In this document: one piece after another, positions 24,946 to 39,403 of the stretch
Layout of the letters: every line of letters starts with the position of its first letter
Numbering within the stretch: the stretch's first letter is position 1
Program-made: the position numbers and the translations under genes
The notes under the pieces: generated by a model
Databases searched by the model: none
What the model was told of the DNA's origin: nothing
The model's input: the letters and a program-made list of their open reading frames with translations, nothing else
Assembly: GCA_028023455.1 (NCBI GenBank)
Contig: JAQFVV010000013.1
Location: forward strand, 64,001-128,000
Length of the DNA: 64,000 nucleotides
Source: Epiperipatus broadwayi
Lineage: Eukaryota > Onychophora > Udeonychophora > Euonychophora > Peripatidae
Reading direction: 5' to 3'

Positions 24946-27149
24946 TTCATGTTATTATTGGATCATCTGCTGGCACTTAATAAATTTAACATATTTAAAT
25001 ATGTAAATTGTAAATAGTATTACAAATATTACTAATTTAATATATAAATAGTTAAAGATTTTAGATGCATGTATATGGATATATTTACAGACAAACATTG
25101 TAATATTCAAATGAGATTTAATTTGTTAATAATAAATTCATTAAATCTATAAACTAATATTATTCTAATATAATATAATTTAATATATATTAAACAAAAT
25201 ACACTAGAATAACTTTACAAAATGAAAAATGTTTATATAAAATTAAAAAAATAATTATATACATATTAATTTGACCACACACAAACATGCAGATTCTAAT
25301 ATAAAATATTTCAATTATTAATTATCTTAGCATTTAAACCAAATTACTTTTACAATCTAATTATAATAAATACAAATATATTAAATCAATCCAAAATCTG
25401 CATTTTTACCTGTTAAATAAAACACAATGGCATTTTTCTAACTCTACAGCATATCTCTCATAAATATTACAATAAAACTTTAAGAAATAAGATTAGAATT
25501 TTTATCCTCTGAAGATTTTTAAGCTTATTCAGGTCTTTCATTTATCAGTCACTTTTTATTTTCTTCCTACACTCTTCTCTTTAGTTGATTAATTTAGTCA
25601 AAAGTTGTTTACTTTTAAAACAAATCAGAGAATAATTAAATATTTATCTTTTGGTCAGTAAAGAGAAATAGATTTTCATTAACTCCAAAGTTAATGTTTG
25701 AAAAATATATATCAATATATTTTTTACTTACAAGCCAATTGTTTCAGTCTGTGCTACATACATTTGTAAAATAGATTTTATACATTGGCATTATGTATAC
25801 AACTAGGCAGGTAGGTTTCTTTCTTGTATGCTTTCATGCATAAATAAAAGAGTGCACAAATAAAATATACCACTGGAACCTCAAGATTAGTAACAATTTT
25901 TTATATAAACTGCTTGTGTGATATATCATCAACAAATTTATAGACAAACGCTGGAAATCATTAACTTACCTCAGCTTCAATAATTACATAAACTTCAGTA
26001 AGTCAAGTGGTCTGCTTCCCAAATATTAGACTATAAAGCCATGGAAAAACTGTCCTTTTACTTCTCTAAGACTTCAAACTTGACCAACATGAAGATTAGA
26101 AGCATTGACTTTTTCAACTCTCTACAATAATTATTAGTGAACTCGAGCTCACTATTTATATTATATATAGTAAAACATATGACTAGGAGGATGAACAGTA
26201 AGTATTTTCTCTTTTGATTAATAAAAAAAAGATAACTAAATTACCATCATTCTGTTTTTTAATTTACATTTATCAAAATCAAAAATGTTTTAATTATTTT
26301 TTTTAAAATCTTTTTAATAAAAACATATTATAAAATTAACTTCATAATTAATGTGTATTATCAAAAAAGGCATACTTGTTTTAGACAAAACATTTTTCTT
26401 TCTTTGCTATATTAAAAATTTAGATTTTTGTCAAAATCAGAAATAGAGACTTTTTTATGTTTGATTTTAAATAATTTACAGTATTTTAAAAATATCAAAT
26501 ATTATTGTTTAATTAATAGTTAAATTATTTTAGATTTAATTTATAAGTAATTATTTATGTAAATTTTGTAATGTTTATTTCTACTTTTCTTTTTAAACTT
26601 TAAATATATACACTCACACTATATTGTACACATTTTTTGTAAAAAGTTTTATATTTTGTGAAATAATAATGGCTGAAAATTTTATTTTAATATTTTTTTT
26701 ATGAAAATACATACAGGTAAAATTATTTTTTTCTCAGAATGGTTTAGATTTTTTTAAAACCTTTTGTATGATGAATGTTTGGTTTTAATATATCTATGGA
26801 ATCAACTATGCATGTTTTTCCCAATCCCCATGAGAATATTCTGTTTTACAATATAGTTTTATCAGTCATATATCAGATAAACCAATTCGTCACCCCTGCA
26901 TGCTTCATACAAAAGATCTTAATTTCTCCAATTTAGTGCCACATTGCATATTTAATGATTTCCACAAATTTCAAAAACAGAATTGACTTCACTATTAAAC
27001 ATGTTTAATCTACAACTAATAGGCTAAATTTATACCATGACAAACAGTTCTATACAAAATCACTGTAAATAATTTTCAATGTATTCTAAATTGTATGATA
27101 TTACAAAGAAATCCAGTCATATGTCACATGACCTAATTTAACAAGCTTG
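24946..27149. other. No gene seen
   Basis: About 2.2 kb of very AT-rich DNA with short ATATAT runs and no supported gene or RNA. Confidence 0.6.
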
Positions 27150-27766
27150 TATTACAAATGTTATATGTGGAGTTCACAAATAAGTTCTTCACAAGCTTTT
27201 CAGAATATCCCCAACCCCATTTGCACTTGAAAGCCAATGGTGTAAGATGATGAGGAAAGCAGAAAAGTGAAACCAGGAAGAGGGATGCACCACTAAGGAA
27301 CATCCACCCATTCCACAAGTAATGTCCACATCCCCCTAATTTGAATGATGTGTTGTTGATTTAAAAACTGCCATAGTGGCATTTTGGGTGTTTCTCAGAA
27401 GCTGTCTGGTTTTAATGGCAATGGGACAGGGTGGTGAAGGATGCCAGTTGGAACTGCATGCATTGTGGCTCAGATCTAGTTTGTTAAATTTACCTCCAAT
27501 CCTGTCTTGTTTTGTCTTTCACTTTTGGGAGTCTTTGTTTGTTTAACTGGGGTAGATAAAATGCTAACGAAAATTGGGGGAAGTGGACATTACTTATGGA
27601 ATGGGCAGGAATTCCTTAGTGATGCATCCCTCTTCCCAGTTTCGCTTTTGTGTTTGCCTCATCATCTTGCACCACTGGCTCTTGAGTGCAAATGGAGTTT
27701 GGGGATATTCTGCAAAGCTTGTTAAGAGCTTATTTGCAAGCTTTACATATAAGTTGTGCGGTATTA
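27150..27766. repeat. Inverted repeat with peptide-conserving arms
   Basis: Arms 27150-27343 and 27571-27766 are inverted copies separated by about 227 bp. Each arm, read outward to inward in its own sense, can encode related peptides: YLWNGWMFLSGASLF and LFCFPHHLTPLAFKCKW on the minus strand (left), and a matching series broken by a frame change on the plus strand (right), including ASLFPVSLLCLPHHLAPLAL. Many differences are conservative, so the source may once have been protein-coding. A membrane transporter exon of the organic-anion transporter type is a speculative match only (hydrophobic run followed by FPHHL). Alternatively this is a foldback transposon. Confidence 0.6.
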
Positions 27767-29027
<1,261 letters not shown>

Positions 29028-29383
29028 GACCCTCCCCCATCCAAATAAATTGGTTTATTGCATGAGAATTTATAAGAAATTTTGAGAATCATTATCAATG
29101 AACATTGAGTTTCAGAACATTTTTTATAGGCTGCATCAGCCATACACCAATTGAAAAAATCCAAAAGAAAAATAGAGAAAAAAAATCCAAACAAAGGTAT
29201 AGCTAGACTGGATTATATTTTGGATAATAGAAAAAAAAATTCAAGACTTTAAATAGATTTAATAAGATTTCAAAAATGTATTAACACAAAGATAAAATGG
29301 CAATTAAGAACAGTCAGTAGTCAGAGTTCATATAGTTATTAAGAATAAGCCAATGAATTTAAACTACAATTTACACAGCTGTA

Positions 29384-29611
29384 AAACCATTAACATCTCA
29401 TGATCACCATCTTATACTAGCACATAATTGTTTATAAATAAGGCAAAACTCTCTCCATACAGTAGTGCCACCCTGTGCCAACAAGAGTAATCAATGGTTG
29501 CCAGAAGGCTTGTGCATAAAATCCTATCTAATGCCTACTCATTCAATATCCCCAGACTAGTTTCTGGCTTGTGGCACTACTGTATGGAGAGAGTTTCTGC
29601 CTTGTTTAAAA
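29384..29611 (+). mobile_element. Hammerhead-family retroposon, 5' inverted form
   Basis: It starts AAACCATTAACATC, runs through an inverted A block (including the GAAAC-side half of the hammerhead on the minus strand, near 29549-29576) and switches directly to the family 3' end CTACTGTATGGAGAGAG...GCCTTGTTT. The flanks are ACAGCTGTA on both sides (29375-29383 and 29612-29620), a 9-bp duplication. The CTGATGA half of the ribozyme is missing, so this copy cannot cleave. Confidence 0.65.
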
Positions 29612-29671
29612 ACAGCTGTAGAGATTAAAAAAACAAGAAAAGTAATCATTCAGTGATGAATGCTATCTTAA

Positions 29672-30351
29672 ATACTGTGTTTCTCCAAAAATAAGACCTA
29701 ACCATTAAATAAACCCTAACATGTTTTTTAAGGATGTTTGTAATATAAGCCGTACCATAAAAATAAGTCATAGTTAGAAAATGTTGTAAATATATTATTT
29801 CTCTTTTGCAAATGCATTTTGGTAAAATCACACCAGTGCCACTCTGGCAATATAACATAGCTCTAAGAGCGTCCTATTGCAAGACTGCCAAATAACCAAT
29901 CAGAATGCAGACAAACACGTGTGAAGTTTTGGTAATGGGATAATATTTATTATTATATTGTCTTATGCAATAGATTTTTTTTTCTTTTAAAATGAAAGTT
30001 AACCATAAGAGTTTACATTTTGGAATTTATATACATCGTGTGTTATAACAGGTGTGCTTACAATAATATATTCATGTAAAATAAACAAATGCTTTCAGAA
30101 TTTTATTTACTGCAATTTTTTTGCTGTGTATCTCATAATTTTTAATTACCATAATATGCGCTTTACTGTAATAGGCATCGTAATAGATTTAAAGGAAATA
30201 ATATGTGAGTAAAGGTAATATTTTGAACAGTAATAAATGTAGATTGTTGTGTATGAAAAAAATATAACATCAAGTGAAAATAAAACCTAGGGTGTGTTTT
30301 GGAGCAAAAATTAATATAAGGCAGTGTCCTATTTTAGGGGGAACATGGTAT
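29672..30351. mobile_element. TIR DNA transposon, non-autonomous, about 680 bp
   Basis: The left end ATACTGTGTTTCTCCAAAAA with TAAGACC and the right end (reverse complement) ATACCATGTTCCCCCTAAAA with TAGGACA form imperfect terminal inverted repeats of about 27 bp. Subterminal phrases such as TTAATTTTTGCTCCAAAA lie inside the right end. The termini resemble a very widespread animal MITE whose ends I recall as CCGTGTTTCCCCGAAAATAA. I do not assign a superfamily. No transposase frame is present. Confidence 0.7.
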
Positions 30352-30914
30352 AATGTATCAATATTAACAAAATGCAACATGGTCAGAAATTAACAATAGA
30401 ACTGAATATTTTTAAAAAGTTAAATAACTTGAACAAAAGGTGTGGATTAAATAAATTAAATGCCTTCTAGAAAAAATTATTGAAAAAAAAAATTAAAATG
30501 TTTTTATATTCATCAATCACCAGACTGAAAATAGTGTAAAGGAAAAAAAATTACAATTTAAGAAAACGAAGCTCTGGAGAAATTTTGTTGCAATTACACC
30601 GAAGCATCAGTTATATATATATAATTAAATAAATTCATTAGATTACTTCTATGTATCCTTGGATGTGGAAGTTTTGGTTTTCTTCAAAATACGCAGTAGA
30701 GAATAGATGTGTTCATTACTTGTTTTTAAAAGATTTAAGTACAATCAAGATTGCTAGCAAAAAAGTTTCCATGCATATACATGAAGTTTTCATTAAAAAT
30801 TGTAAGCAAACATTTTTTGCCTGTGGAAATCTTTAAATAAACACACACAGACGCACATAATAGAGCTTTAAGTTTAATTAAGTAAGATTAAAAAGAAGGA
30901 TGGAGTTGAATTAA
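30352..30914. other. No gene seen
   Basis: AT-rich DNA; the 61-codon open frame at 30651 has no supporting motif. Confidence 0.5.
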
Positions 30915-30926
30915 TATACCGGGTAG

Positions 30927-31065
30927 CAGGCAAAACTCACTATATTATTTTGCCACACCCAGCTAACTACATATATATAGCAAAATATATATAGTGAGTT
31001 TTGCCTGTTTTAACATAAGTTATACACAAGCATAAGAGGAGGTGGTCATGTGATGTTTATTGGTT
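30927..31065 (-). mobile_element. Short hammerhead-family retroposon without ribozyme
   Basis: Read on the minus strand it starts ACCAATAAACATCACATG, continues GACCACCTCCTCTTATGC and ends GTGAGTTTTGCCTG. The two GTTTTGCCTG/CAGGCAAAAC copies make it a hairpin. It is flanked by TATACCGGGTAG (30915-30926) and TATACCGTGTAG (31066-31077), a 12-bp duplication with one mismatch. It lacks the ribozyme block altogether. Confidence 0.65.
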
Positions 31066-31077
31066 TATACCGTGTAG

Positions 31078-31392
31078 TTGGGTTAATAAAAATAGATTCA
31101 TTATTTTTTAATTGAGTTTATATCTGAGTGAAATTTGTGATAATTTCTAGTCTAATAAATAATTACTAACAATCATTGTTGCATTTTTGTAAAATGTTTG
31201 GTGTCAAATATTTGAATGTAAAAAAATTGATACTTGTAGATTGTTGTAATTTTACAAAGACAAAATAAAAATAATGAAAACATATTGAGAAGTTTTTACT
31301 TAGGGCAACTTCAGAGTTCTAGTTCAGCCTGAAGTACATTATGAGAGTGGTTTACATTCTTGGATGTTTTATTTAAGTGCTTACTTAAGTGA
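31078..31392. other. No gene seen
   Basis: AT-rich DNA only. Confidence 0.5.
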
Positions 31393-31595
31393 ATTTAATC
31401 ATCATCATTGTCAACCATTATCAGTCCACTGCAAGATAAAGGTCTCTCCAAGTTCAATCCATTTTTTTTGATCTCTAGCCTCTCTTCTCCCTATCTACCC
31501 TACATACTTTCTTACTTCATCAATCCATCTCACATATGGTCTCTTTCTGGGTCTATTACAATCTCTTCTTGTTACTCCTAACATACTTCTTTGAA
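31393..31595 (-). pseudogene. RTE-like element, 3' end fragment
   Basis: Minus-strand translation gives GVTRRDCNRPRKRPYVRWID followed by EVRKYVG. This is the C-terminal region of RTE-type proteins, where target and host-range motifs RxRP and RWxDD/E are usual. The element then ends in TGATAATGGTTGACAATG and a (ATG/ATT)-rich tail. It is 5' truncated, which is typical for target-primed insertion. Confidence 0.75.
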
Positions 31596-33288
31596 GTAAA
31601 TTCAATAAATTTTAGTTGATTAAATTGAATTAAATTTTATCACTATTTTTCCTTTTTCAAGTAATCGAAGATTCCTTTTATAAGTAATTTCCTATTGTAC
31701 TCCGGTAAACATTTTAATTGCAGTAATATTTTATGGAGACAATCAAATGAAGATTCGCTACTATTACAGATTAACTTCTTTTCAAAACTAAAAAGAAAAC
31801 TCAGAATACAAACATAAATTCCCCAAACACACCTATTCAGATTTTTTTTTTTTTTTTTACAGAAGTCCCCCCCCCCCTTTTAAAACATACCTTCTTTTTA
31901 ATCTAAAAATACTCTTTGAAAATAATTCCAAATGAATCTTTTTCTACAACTCCGGTTACTTCATTTAGAATGATACACACCTTTAAACCTCTATAACTGA
32001 TCATCTTAACTAGTTAAATCACACTTCGACTAAACCGTACACATTTTATTAACATTTAAAAACGCAATTAGGTTTCAAAAAAGTGTAAATAAAAACAAAA
32101 TGTGCTTATTTTCATAACATAATTTAGATAAAATTCATGATATACAAAAATATTTTAAGAAAAGAATAGTAGTACCATTATGAATTTTTAATAATATTAT
32201 GTGGTTTGACTCCATCTTATAATCTACAAGCGTCAGTAACTTTTAAGCACACGTTTTCTTAATTAATAGTGGGCACTAAAGATAGTGGTAAAGATAGATC
32301 CAAAAACTTAATGTTTTTAGATCAAAGATCAACCTTTCCCTTTGAAGCTTGAATGTCACATGATTTACTGAACAATAGTCATTCGATTGTATTTTTTATA
32401 CTTACTTATTTAATCAAACAATTAATCTCTTTTACGCTTTAATCACTTTTTTTCATATCAAAATGATCTTAAATGAAAATACCGTACATTCTCACACACA
32501 TTTCTATCAAAAAATCTTAATTTCTTATTTCTATCACCGAATAAATCTATATATTATCTTTGCTTTCCTGATGTTTCAATCATTTTATAGGGAATCTTAT
32601 AAATATATATGAAAAAAAGTTATTAAAAAAACATTCTCGACTATTAATAAATTATTTACGACTTACATAAATAACAACTTACTTGCAAACTTTAACTTTA
32701 CAATATAAAAATTGCTAGTCTTTTTAAAACTGACATAAAAATAATCTTCTCTTTAACGATTAGATAATTATTGTTTGTTTGTTGTTGTTTTTTTTTTTGC
32801 TAAAAAAAACCTTCTGAAATAACTATAAACAATGAGGATTGCCAATTCCTCTACAAGCTTTATGATAAATGCTTAGCCAAAGCCAGCACTTAAAATATCT
32901 CTATCAGGAACCCCTTCCCAAACCTCTGACCATGGTTTCGTGCTTTGGCACTCCTCAGAGAGATGTCAGGCTAGGTTCAGACACTAGATCTAAAAATGCC
33001 AAGCCAAAGCCAAGCACTTATTTAAAAGTTATCTATTGAGTGGAAAATCTGAAATTTTCAGACATCTACATGTCTTCAAACCCAGCTATCCAACTCAAAT
33101 AGCTATATGGGGCTGATAGAACTTCAGCCATACCATATAGTAGTAGTCTTAGCAATATAAAATTGCATAAGACTTGTTTACTTATTTCTTTAATTAAAAC
33201 CAAATATAAGTTAAATAGATATATATACAAATTTGATGAATATATACTGCATATATTTTTTTTAAAATCCAACTTGAAAAATCAATAT
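31596..33288. other. No gene seen
   Basis: AT-rich, with a T16/C9 homopolymer pair near 31841-31877 and a weak imperfect repeat of GCCAAAGCCA-containing text near 32875 and 33000. No gene is supported. Confidence 0.55.
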
Positions 33289-34255
33289 AAGACCATCATT
33301 TTCAACCATTATCGATCCTCTGCAGAATAAAAGTCTCTCCAAATATAATTCAATTTTTTCTAGCTCTAGCCCCTCATCTTCACATTACACTAGCAAACTT
33401 TCTTATTTCATCCATCTATCTCACAAGTGGTCTCTTTCTAGATTTTTTTACAATACCTTTTGGGATCAGTTTAAGATTCATCTATTGTTATTTCACCTAT
33501 AAATACATTCAGCCCAGCTCTGCTTCAGTCTCTTAATTCTTTTAGTGATATCAATAATAACTGTTGTATCCTCATCCATGTATTCCATTTTTGATCCTTC
33601 TTGTTATTACTAGCATATATCTCTTCATACTTTGCCAAGTGGTCTGAAATCTTTGCATTGTTTTTCTGTTAAATGTCCAAGTCTAAAATCCATAAGTAAG
33701 AACTGGTAAAACATATTTATTAAAAACATTCCACCCAAATATGATTCTATAATTAATTTCATCCATTATGTTTTCATCTATATTAATAATCTGACTTAGG
33801 TATATGTAATTATTAATTTCTTCTAATTCATTATTAACAATCTTTATTTTCTTCTTTTGAAAAAATCTATTGAAGATTACTTTACTCTTTTCATCATCTA
33901 TTTTCAGTCTTACTTTCTTAAATTTATCTGATAACTTTTGTAACATTCCTGAAGCTCTGAAACATTACTAGCAAAAGGAACTACATCATGTGCAGAATCT
34001 AAATGACTTAAATAATCTCTATTTATTTTTACTCTCTTAAAGTTTTGAAAATATGGAATCATCCTCTCATATACTCTTCTCAATGTTAATTTTCTGAATA
34101 TTTCTACGTAATCTAATTATTGTTGTTGCATTTTGAAAATATTCTTCACAGTATGAGAATATCCTGGGTCTATATTTCGATGATCCGATGTTTTAATCAT
34201 TGAAGAAATGCTAATAGAATCAAATGCTTTTTGTAATCTGCAAATTCAAAACATA
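33289..34255 (-). pseudogene. RTE-like element, 3' half (RT and C-terminus)
   Basis: Reading from 34255 down: CFEFADYKKAFDSI (RT motif A with its aspartate, across a frame change), then SHLDSAHDVV and NVSEL (decayed motif C region), then an 87-codon frame (33683-33946) containing KSKVIFNRFF, INNYIYLSQIINID, IIFGWNVFNK and LPVLTYGF, then a C-terminal R-rich block and the element's 3' end with TTTCAACC-like text at 33300. The order matches RTE/BovB-type reverse transcriptases. Stops and shifts kill it. Its missing 5' half continues at 39404 beyond a 5.1 kb insertion. Confidence 0.8.
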
Positions 34256-37200
34256 TTATTCTTTATAAATCTCCACATATACACTTTGATGCAAATTTTT
34301 AAATATAATTCCTTTAATTTTCTAACAGTTTTGATTGTATATATGGGTGTATATGTGGAGATTTATAAAGAGCAATATATATATATATATTGTGCCCTTA
34401 TCTATAATTCATAATAGGGTAGAATGGTCAATTGCTAAAAAATTTAAAATTTTAAAATACGTTTGTGTAATATATTGATAATTGTATGATCGATTAGATC
34501 TTATAGTACAATTTAAGGCTGAAAATACCTGGTATAAAAGTGTAATGGATTATTTTAAAAGAAAACAGTTAAATAAAGATTAAAGATATCCTTGCTTATG
34601 GTTGTAAAAGCTGGCCATATAAAATAACACAGCTATAAATAGTTAAAAGTATATTAATAATTCGAGTATAATATTTTAAAACTAATAAATTAAATAAAAA
34701 CGATATGTAATATTATAATTATATTTAATAGTCAAAATTAATCTAATATATTTTAAGATAAACTTTAGGATGGTGAGAATTATATTTAGTTCTACATTTT
34801 TAAATTATTTTCCAAACTTTTTATAAAATATATGAGTTTTGGTAATTTAGACCGAGACGTAAATTAAAAATCATCTGTTAAAGTTAGTAATCATGTGACT
34901 GTATATTATATACCTTCACACACACGCTTGTTAGAATAATAATAAAGTTTGTGAATTATAAAACTAAATGTAATTGCTATCGATCCTTAAAGTGAATGTT
35001 GAAATATTAAATAGTTATTTTAAATGTTTAAATGATGTAATATTTAAGTAGTGTTTAAAAGTTGAATACAGTTAATAAAAAAAAAATTAAATATTTTATT
35101 TAAATAAAAACAAGATAAATTAAATATTAATATTAAAATAGATATTAAATATTGTTTTAATAATTGTTTTGAAGTTAAATGATTCTGATAAAACTATAAT
35201 TGAGTTTAAAAATACTATTCTAAGTAATATTTTAAATCATTACGTCATAAATGTCTTATTTGAAAAATCTAGTCTGTTATAAAACTAAAAAAGTGTAAAT
35301 TTGTTCGCGCTAAAAAGTAATTAACCAATCAACGGAGGTATTTTAGCAGACAAAATATAAGAATTAGACGGAGCGGGAGAAAGTAATGTGTAAGTGAAGG
35401 AGGGAGTAACATATTTTTTAGCTGAATAAGACCGTAAGCTAGAAAAGTGATATAATTTTAAAATTTTGTATTTATTTTAAAAGTTTTTTTTAACATATAA
35501 TATTTTGACTGCCTTTACATGAAGGGCTAATTTTTAAAAGTTTTCTTGCCAGTGATTTTATTCAAGTTTAGCCAAAACCTTACAGTGAAAATGGAAATAC
35601 TACAGAAAACATTATATAAAAATATTGTTAAAGGAAAGATATTTGTAAAGTGCCTTGATACAGCTTTATTTATGCTCAACCAGAAACTTATTATTGTAAC
35701 TCAGAGAAATATAATTTGGACGCTATACGAAAACTTAAAAGAGAAGTTATTTGCCGTCAGGAAAAAATTATGACGCACAAATTTTATAAGGCTACTCTGA
35801 AGTTATTTTATTCTTCTCTATGGGAAAAATTAAGATGCGTTTATTATAAGAAAAAAATTATGTAAAAGTTATAATGGAGAAAGAATGTTTGTTTTTTTAA
35901 AGGAAATATTACAAAGTATATAGTTACCAGAACTTTAAAAAAAAAAAAAAAGGAAAAAAAGTTATAGAATAATGATATGAAAGTGCTATTGTGTTTTTTA
36001 TGAAAAAAAAAAAAGAACAGAAAAACTTTCTCTAGGAGAAATTGGAAAAATATAAATCTAATATACTTAATAAAATGGATCCATGGAGACAGAAAAAATT
36101 TACTGAATATTTAAATAAAAGTACCTAGAAGATGCATCATAAAAGCCGCGTGGGAAGATCTTAGCAGAAAATATTAGAAGAGAATATGTAGACGTTTTCT
36201 TTACGGGATTAACTAATATCATAATTAATAATTGTATTAAATATTATAAAAAACCAAGGATTGTCATCTATGAATATTTATTAAACAGAGCAATAATTGT
36301 TTTACCTTAAAATAGAACATTAAGTGACTGAAGAAGAAATAATAAACATTTTTTTTTAGCTTTAATATGAACGGTTTCAAGGAAATTTGATGAAGAAGTA
36401 CAGTAAATATAGTTTAAATATTTTTTACTAAGTTATTTTAAAATATAAAATGTTATGTGAGATTAGGGAAAACATAAAACATAAATTTAGTAATATTAAA
36501 ATTTAAATATAATAGCTTGATAAAATTATAGAAATAGTGTTTAAAATAAAGTGTATGGATGTGAATATTATATCTACAAGGATCAATGGGATGGTGAAGC
36601 CTACGGAACGCGATCGAAGAGATAAAGGTCGTTTTTGGTAATTTTGATAGTTATTTATAATGCATAATGTAATAATTTTTTTAAGATCATCTATTGATTA
36701 AGAATGAAGTGTGAAAGTTTAAATTATATGTACACATTTTATACAACATTTTTAACATATAATGAGATAGGAGTAATTCGGAATATGCATGCAATAATTT
36801 ATTTAAAGTATATTAATAATATAATTTAACAGAACAATTGTGTGATTCTTTTGAACTTTCATGTGATAAAGTATTCAGATATTTTAAAATAGTTTGTATA
36901 TGATTAAATATACGAGGAAAGTAGTAAAAGATTTTCTTATAGAACAGTGGAATAGCTTTAAAATAAATGAATTTTATTATTGTTAGAAATGCAGATATGT
37001 ATTTGTCGATGTACAGTATAGAAAAATCTTGAGAAATAAGATCGGATAGTGACTTGGAAGTACTAGTGGAGAGGAAACCAAGATGATGTTTTTTTTTTAA
37101 GAAATAGGAAAATAAAGGATTTGGATCATATTTAGTTTTGTGTGATTTCAGTATAGTTAACTAAGCCCTATAACTGAACACATATAGTTTGGACAGTGCT

Positions 37201-39403
37201 TTTGCATATCTTTAAACTTTTGATGTTATAATAAAGCTGAAGAAATAGCTTTAACATCGTTCCTATGATAGAGGTTGGTAGACAGATACAGGTCACTCCT
37301 CTATAGTGTCTTTTAATTCACTGTGCCATGATTGTCAAGGTATATGACGAGTAATATTCTAGTTGTATTTTGATCCTATGCATCTAGCTTCGCTATCCTT
37401 ATTTCGTGAATCTGCATCGGTCAGAAAGATATTTTCAAAGAAATAATGAATAAAATAGGACTGAAGATATGTTATCATTTATGTAAGAATAGTTTATTTG
37501 CTGGAATGTATAGAATTGTGTAATTTTAAAATTGAAAGTCCAAAATATCATAAAGAGAGAAAGAATCATATAATACATTGTAAAATTAATTCAGAAATGA
37601 ATATAAGATTTTGAAAAGAAATCTAAACTAAGTATTTTAAAAGTGATAATAAAATTTGAATGAATTTTTTTTTTTTTTTAAAATAATATTTAGAAAATAA
37701 GTATTGCATATTTATTAAGAAAATAGTTCAATAATGTGTAATAAACATATACTTGTGCATGGTATATTAATAGTTGTAATTATATCATCCGAAGTAAGGC
37801 TTGAATGAGAATATTAGGATTAGTAAACATCGGATAATGAACAATAAAAACCTAATACCAAAATGTAGAATAATGTTTTGACTTTGTAAGATTCCATACA
37901 ACCAATATAAAACTAGAATTTTATTGTTTTGTAGAATTTTTACTACGAATGTAAATTTTGTAAAAAATATAATTTTAATAATATTAGGGATGCAAAGTGT
38001 TTGTGATAAGCATATAAGAAATGCATTTTGTAACAAGCTAACCATAATAATAAATCAAATAATAATACTGTATTTTCTTAAGCGTTTTAAAAATAAGATT
38101 TAACTAGGAAAAATAAATAGTATTTTGATTTCAATTTTATAAACTAGTAAACTAAGTTGAGATAGGAGAGTAAGGGATATCCAATGTACATAATGTAAAA
38201 ATATTGTTAATTTATTTATGTTGTTAATAAACTTTGTTTTAATTTTAAAGTTTTGTGTGCGTTGTTATTTCTCCACATGGATGCATGAAATCAAGATACA
38301 TTTATAATTGAAACAGACATATAAATTTTGCACAAAAGGTAAACATAAAAGTGTTATAATAATTTTGAGAATTTATTGGTATGTTAAAATTAAAAGATAA
38401 TAATATTTATATTATTTATTGGTCATAAGTCGGTTGCCACAATATTACATTAAATTATATGCTAATGTTGCCACACGTATTCTGTTGTCAGATTATTAAA
38501 ATACTACCACGTATGTATTTATTTATTTCATTTAGGAAGAAATAAGATTATATTATATTATTATTGTTATTATTATTTTATTATTATTAGTTGCTGTGTA
38601 GTAGATTATGACATAAAATTCCCTTTTCATATTTTACTACCGTAATTTTAAATCAGTTAGAATACAATTTATGAACCTGAGATTTTATTTTGTTTTATTT
38701 TACTTCATTTATTTAATTAAGCTAGATTCTTGTTATAAAGAAGATTAAGATATGATTATTATTTTAATCGTAGTGAAGAGATCTCGGAAAGTCGTAAGAA
38801 TACTATGAGTTAGTTATTTGGTATAGTAAAAAGGGGGAATAGTGTTCTTATACCATTGAGGTAGTATCGTGTGGATAGTGTCTCAATGTAGTCTATCTCG
38901 TTCCCCGTATTGTCACTCCATGTCTCATGAAAATAGTAAATATTTGCTAATTCATTTTAAAATTGAACCGTATTTGTATTTAGAAATTAGAGCTAGTAAT
39001 CATTTTAATTAATGCTGAATATTTCATTTATTTATTTGTTAACTGAGCTAGAACCCGGAATATTCGTAATAAACAGTATGTTTTGGGGTGAGGATGCGCG
39101 GGGGGAGGTTAGAATATATATATTCAAGTATTGAGAGAAATTATAGAAAGGATCAATGAATATATATTGCCATTATGTTTTGAATTTATTTGTATATTTT
39201 CTCCTTTACTCCTTCATATATATATATATTGCCATTAGGTTTTGAATTTACTCGTATATCTTCTCCTTTATTCTTCCTTTACTCTTTTTGCATATGAAGG
39301 AATGCAAAAAGAATAAAGGAGAAGAAATACGAATAAATTCAAAACATAATGGCAATATATATATGAAGGAATGCAAAAAGAGTAAAGGAGAAGATATACG
39401 AAT
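34256..39403. mobile_element. 5.1-kb insertion inside the RTE copy, identity unknown
   Basis: The RTE reading frame stops at CFEF on one side and resumes at PLCFEF on the other, with a 14-bp direct duplication AAATTCAAAACATA (34242-34255 and 39404-39417). The inserted DNA has a perfect 25-bp inverted repeat near its left end (34260-34284 with 34349-34373) and a large palindrome at its right end. Inside are a 75-codon frame (35546-35773, lysine-rich, no known domain), further short coding-like patches near 36070-36290 and a GC-richer promoter-like stretch near 35310-35420. I cannot name the element; the interior could be a decayed retroelement. Confidence 0.55.
34260..34373. repeat. Perfect 25-bp inverted repeat
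   Basis: CTTTATAAATCTCCACATAT-containing arm at 34260-34284 and its exact complement at 34349-34373, with a 64-base AT-rich loop. It sits at the left edge of the 5.1-kb insertion. Confidence 0.85.

Noticed and set aside
27150-27766. Organic-anion transporter gene
   Set aside because: The likeness is a hydrophobic stretch plus FPHHL only; recorded as speculation, not as a call.
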